Of a DNA stretch of 6,483 bases, positions 4,915 through 6,483 are shown in pieces. How positions within the stretch are numbered: position 1 is the first letter of the stretch; each line of letters opens with the position of its first letter. Origin of the DNA: Candidatus Roizmanbacteria bacterium (lineage in GTDB: Bacteria; Patescibacteriota; Microgenomatia; GCA-001788215; 2-01-FULL-40-14). The DNA is taken from contig JACQMD010000143.1 in NCBI GenBank assembly GCA_016203755.1, positions 1 through 6,483 of the forward strand. Reading direction: 5' to 3'. The notes below the pieces were generated by a model. That model worked only from the letters and a program-made list of their open reading frames with translations, did no database searches and was not told the origin of the DNA. A program made the translations under genes and the position numbers.

Positions 4915-5992
4915 GACGACCGCTCAGACGATGGAGGATCTGCTTCGGGATCAAAAGGTGACGTTTACCCCCATGCGTCGTGGTACGCATGTTCGGGCTA
5001 CCATTCTCAAAGTTGACAGTAATGAAATTCTGGCCGATATCAACGCAAAATCGTACGGAGTCGTGGCAGGGCGTGAATTTGACGCAGTTGCCGACCTTGC
5101 GGGCATGCTGCAGGAAGGAATGGTGGTTGATGCCGAGGTAATTATCCCCGAGATGGAATCGGGGGAAACCCTTATTTCGCTTCGGAAAACGCTCGTGAAC
5201 AGTTTGTGGGATGATTTAGTCCGCGCAAAAGAGACGCATCGGCAGATCCATGTCTATGCCGTCAAAGTGATCTCGGGCGGAGTACTCGTAGAATACAAAT
5301 CGCTCCGGGGTTTTATCCCCCAGATGCAGCTGGACCCATCCTTTCAGAGCAATCCGGACAGACTCGTCAATACCTCATTTGCGGTACAGGTACTTGAAGT
5401 TGATCAACAGCAAAACAGACTGGTTCTTTCTCAAAAGGAAGTGACCCAGAAAGAACAGCTCAGTTCCATGCGCGCAGCCCTTACCAACTACGAAGAAGGC
5501 GATACCGTCTCCGGCACGCTTCACACCATCGATAACTACTCACTCGGCGTAACGATTACGAAAAAAGATAACAAACCGGAAGTACCTGGTATTGTACATA
5601 TCAGCGAAGTTCGATGGGAGCGGGTTGATAATTTGGGAGAGCTCTACAAAGTGGGGGAGTCTGTTTCGGCAAAAATAGTGCGTATCGATATGTCAGAGGG
5701 GATTTTGCAGCTTTCTATCAAACAATTGTTGCCTGATCCGTGGGAAGGTATTGAGAAAAAATATCCGGCAGAATCACAGGTTTCAGGAACTGTTGTCAAG
5801 ATAAGTAACTTGGGCGCATTTGTTGAGCTTCAAAAGGGTATTGAAGGACTTATCCACGTCTCCAAAATCCCGGCAGGGAAAGAATTTAAAGAAGGAGAAA
5901 AAATTGCGGTCATTATCGATTCACTCGATACCCAAAACCGGAAAATGAGCCTCTCCTTTGTCCCCACGAGCAAACCAATCGGGTATCGGTAA
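4865..5992 (+). CDS. rpsA: 30S ribosomal protein S1, four S1 domains
   Basis: A 375-aa RNA-binding ribosomal protein that helps mRNA engage the 30S subunit. Four S1 (OB-fold) repeats are visible at about 37-108, 124-192, 209-287 and 302-366. The fourth is canonical: VSGTVVKISNLGAFVELQKGIEGLIHVSKI, then KEFKEGEKIAVIIDSLDTQNRKMSLSF. The third has VPGIVHISEVRWERVDN. E. coli S1 has six repeats; four is usual in Gram-positive-type and CPR proteins. The first 22 residues are a Ser/Thr/Gln/Lys-rich, probably disordered tail before MEDLL. The GTG start follows a strong Shine-Dalgarno sequence but is better spaced for an out-of-frame ATG at 4858; ATG 4931 (M23) is an alternative without a ribosome-binding site. 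It has its own strong promoter. Product identity is secure; the start is not. Confidence 0.92.
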   Translation: MRKSRTTTQQPAGSSAKTTAQTMEDLLRDQKVTFTPMRRGTHVRATILKVDSNEILADINAKSYGVVAGREFDAVADLAGMLQEGMVVDAEVIIPEMESGETLISLRKTLVNSLWDDLVRAKETHRQIHVYAVKVISGGVLVEYKSLRGFIPQMQLDPSFQSNPDRLVNTSFAVQVLEVDQQQNRLVLSQKEVTQKEQLSSMRAALTNYEEGDTVSGTLHTIDNYSLGVTITKKDNKPEVPGIVHISEVRWERVDNLGELYKVGESVSAKIVRIDMSEGILQLSIKQLLPDPWEGIEKKYPAESQVSGTVVKISNLGAFVELQKGIEGLIHVSKIPAGKEFKEGEKIAVIIDSLDTQNRKMSLSFVPTSKPIGYR

Positions 5993-6046
5993 AACAGAGA
6001 CCAGAGATAAGTGACCAGTAGCAAGAGACGAGATACCAGAAACAGA
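5993..6046 (+). repeat. Purine-rich degenerate microrepeats after S1
   Basis: After the S1 stop codon the sequence repeats variants of GACCAG/AGAGAC: AGAGACCAGAGATAAG, TGACCAGTAGCAAG, AGACGAGATACCAG. Spacing is irregular, and there is no hairpin or T-run, so it is not an intrinsic terminator. It may be slipped or decayed intergenic sequence. Confidence 0.35.
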
Positions 6047-6075
6047 TTGACGGGGTAGTTCTTTCGTGAAATACT
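6047..6075 (+). promoter_or_regulatory. Putative promoter giving a leaderless beta-helix mRNA
   Basis: TTGACG (6047-6052, five of six matches to TTGACA) and AATACT (6070-6075, four of six matches to TATAAT) are 17 nt apart. The expected transcription start, near 6082, is one or two bases before ATG 6084. No Shine-Dalgarno sequence is present, which agrees with leaderless initiation. Confidence 0.45.
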
Positions 6076-6083
6076 GAATTGGT

Positions 6084-6483
6084 ATGTTTCGGTGTCTTCT
6101 TGGAGTCTTCATAATTGTTCTCGTATTCAACTGGTTTGTTTCTCTGCCCGTTGTTGCCGAAACGACACCCCTAACAACTTACTATGTAGATTGTGTGGGT
6201 GATGATACGCAGGCAGGAACAACAGCTCAAACGGCATGGAAAACTATCAGTCGTGCAAGTACTGCACTGTTGCAGCCGGGAGACAGCCTTCTTTTCAAGC
6301 GGGAATGTGTATTTACCGAGCCGTTGACGGCAGCATGGAGCGGTACGTCTGATCAACTAATTATCATTGGCAGCTACGGCACCGGTGAAAAACCGCTCAT
6401 CTCTTTGAATGCACAGGGAACGGTCAAAAGCGCCATCGGCGTCACGGTTACGGGTTCGTATCTAACTATCCAGAATATTTCTG
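6084..6483 (+). CDS. Secreted protein, probable right-handed beta-helix (3' end outside window)
   Basis: The first 133 codons of a longer exported protein. A signal peptide is clear: MFR, a hydrophobic core CLLGVFIIVLVFNWFVSL (4-21) and a likely cleavage after VVA (residue 25). The mature start TTYYVDCVGDDTQAGTTAQTAWKTI, then ALLQPGDSLLFKRECVF, follows the usual opening of parallel beta-helix surface proteins of the pectate-lyase-like fold (YYVD...GDD..G....PW.TI..A......GD...F). Later strands (QLIIIGSYG, SYLTIQNIS) fit successive coils. C37 and C75 could form a disulfide outside the cell. It could be a polysaccharide lyase, a hydrolase or an adhesin; catalytic residues would lie beyond the window. 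ATG 6084 is the only start preceding the signal peptide, since TGA at 6075 closes the frame upstream. It lacks a Shine-Dalgarno sequence. Confidence 0.72.
   Translation, partial: MFRCLLGVFIIVLVFNWFVSLPVVAETTPLTTYYVDCVGDDTQAGTTAQTAWKTISRASTALLQPGDSLLFKRECVFTEPLTAAWSGTSDQLIIIGSYGTGEKPLISLNAQGTVKSAIGVTVTGSYLTIQNIS

Noticed and set aside
5993..6046. CRISPR-like or tandem repeat array
   Set aside because: Units are short, degenerate and irregularly spaced, without unique spacers of constant length.
5830..6356. Three minus-strand ORFs over the S1 end and the beta-helix gene start
   Set aside because: They run antisense to S1 and to the signal-peptide gene and show no domain or start signal.

Overview
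The window looks like a chromosomal segment of a bacterium, most likely a member of the Candidate Phyla Radiation (Patescibacteria), possibly Microgenomates. This placement is an inference from three things: a 23S rRNA gene interrupted by group I introns carrying LAGLIDADG homing endonucleases, a four-domain ribosomal protein S1, and a DUF2079-type membrane protein. TGA reads as a stop (a tandem TGATGA ends one gene), so the glycine-TGA code of Gracilibacteria is unlikely. A phylogeny of the rRNA would settle the placement.

Layout. Bases 1-1889 are the 3' end of an rRNA operon on the + strand. They hold the 3' part of a group I intron with a homing endonuclease gene (1-659), a 53-nt 23S exon (660-712), a second complete group I intron of 749 nt with an I-CreI-like endonuclease gene (713-1461), the last 23S exon (1462 to about 1697), a spacer of about 41 nt, and the 5S rRNA gene (1739-1882) followed by a T-run. 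By E. coli numbering the introns sit after U2604, next to the peptidyl-transferase nucleotide A2602, and after U2656, inside the sarcin-ricin loop. The 5S gene is about 144 nt instead of about 120, because a 24-nt UUCG-capped hairpin is inserted in loop C; removing it restores a canonical 13-nt loop.

Bases 1890-6483 are protein genes, all on the + strand. A DUF2079 polytopic membrane protein (1890-3332) starts at the base after the 5S T-run. An M16 zinc metalloprotease with an intact HxxEH...E site follows (3419-4777). A strong promoter (TTGCGT-17-TATAAT), overlapped by a 10-bp inverted repeat, drives ribosomal protein S1 (4865-5992), whose start is ambiguous. The window ends in a secreted, probably beta-helix, protein (6084 to the window edge) with a promoter that may give a leaderless mRNA.

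How the parts relate. The rRNA genes and S1 are translation machinery. The two introns must be spliced out before the peptidyl-transferase and factor-binding centres of the ribosome can form. The DUF2079, M16 and beta-helix genes are envelope or secreted functions with no evident shared pathway. The main novelty lies in the rRNA: an intron in the sarcin-ricin loop, a 5S expansion hairpin, and a shared hairpin module after both endonuclease genes.
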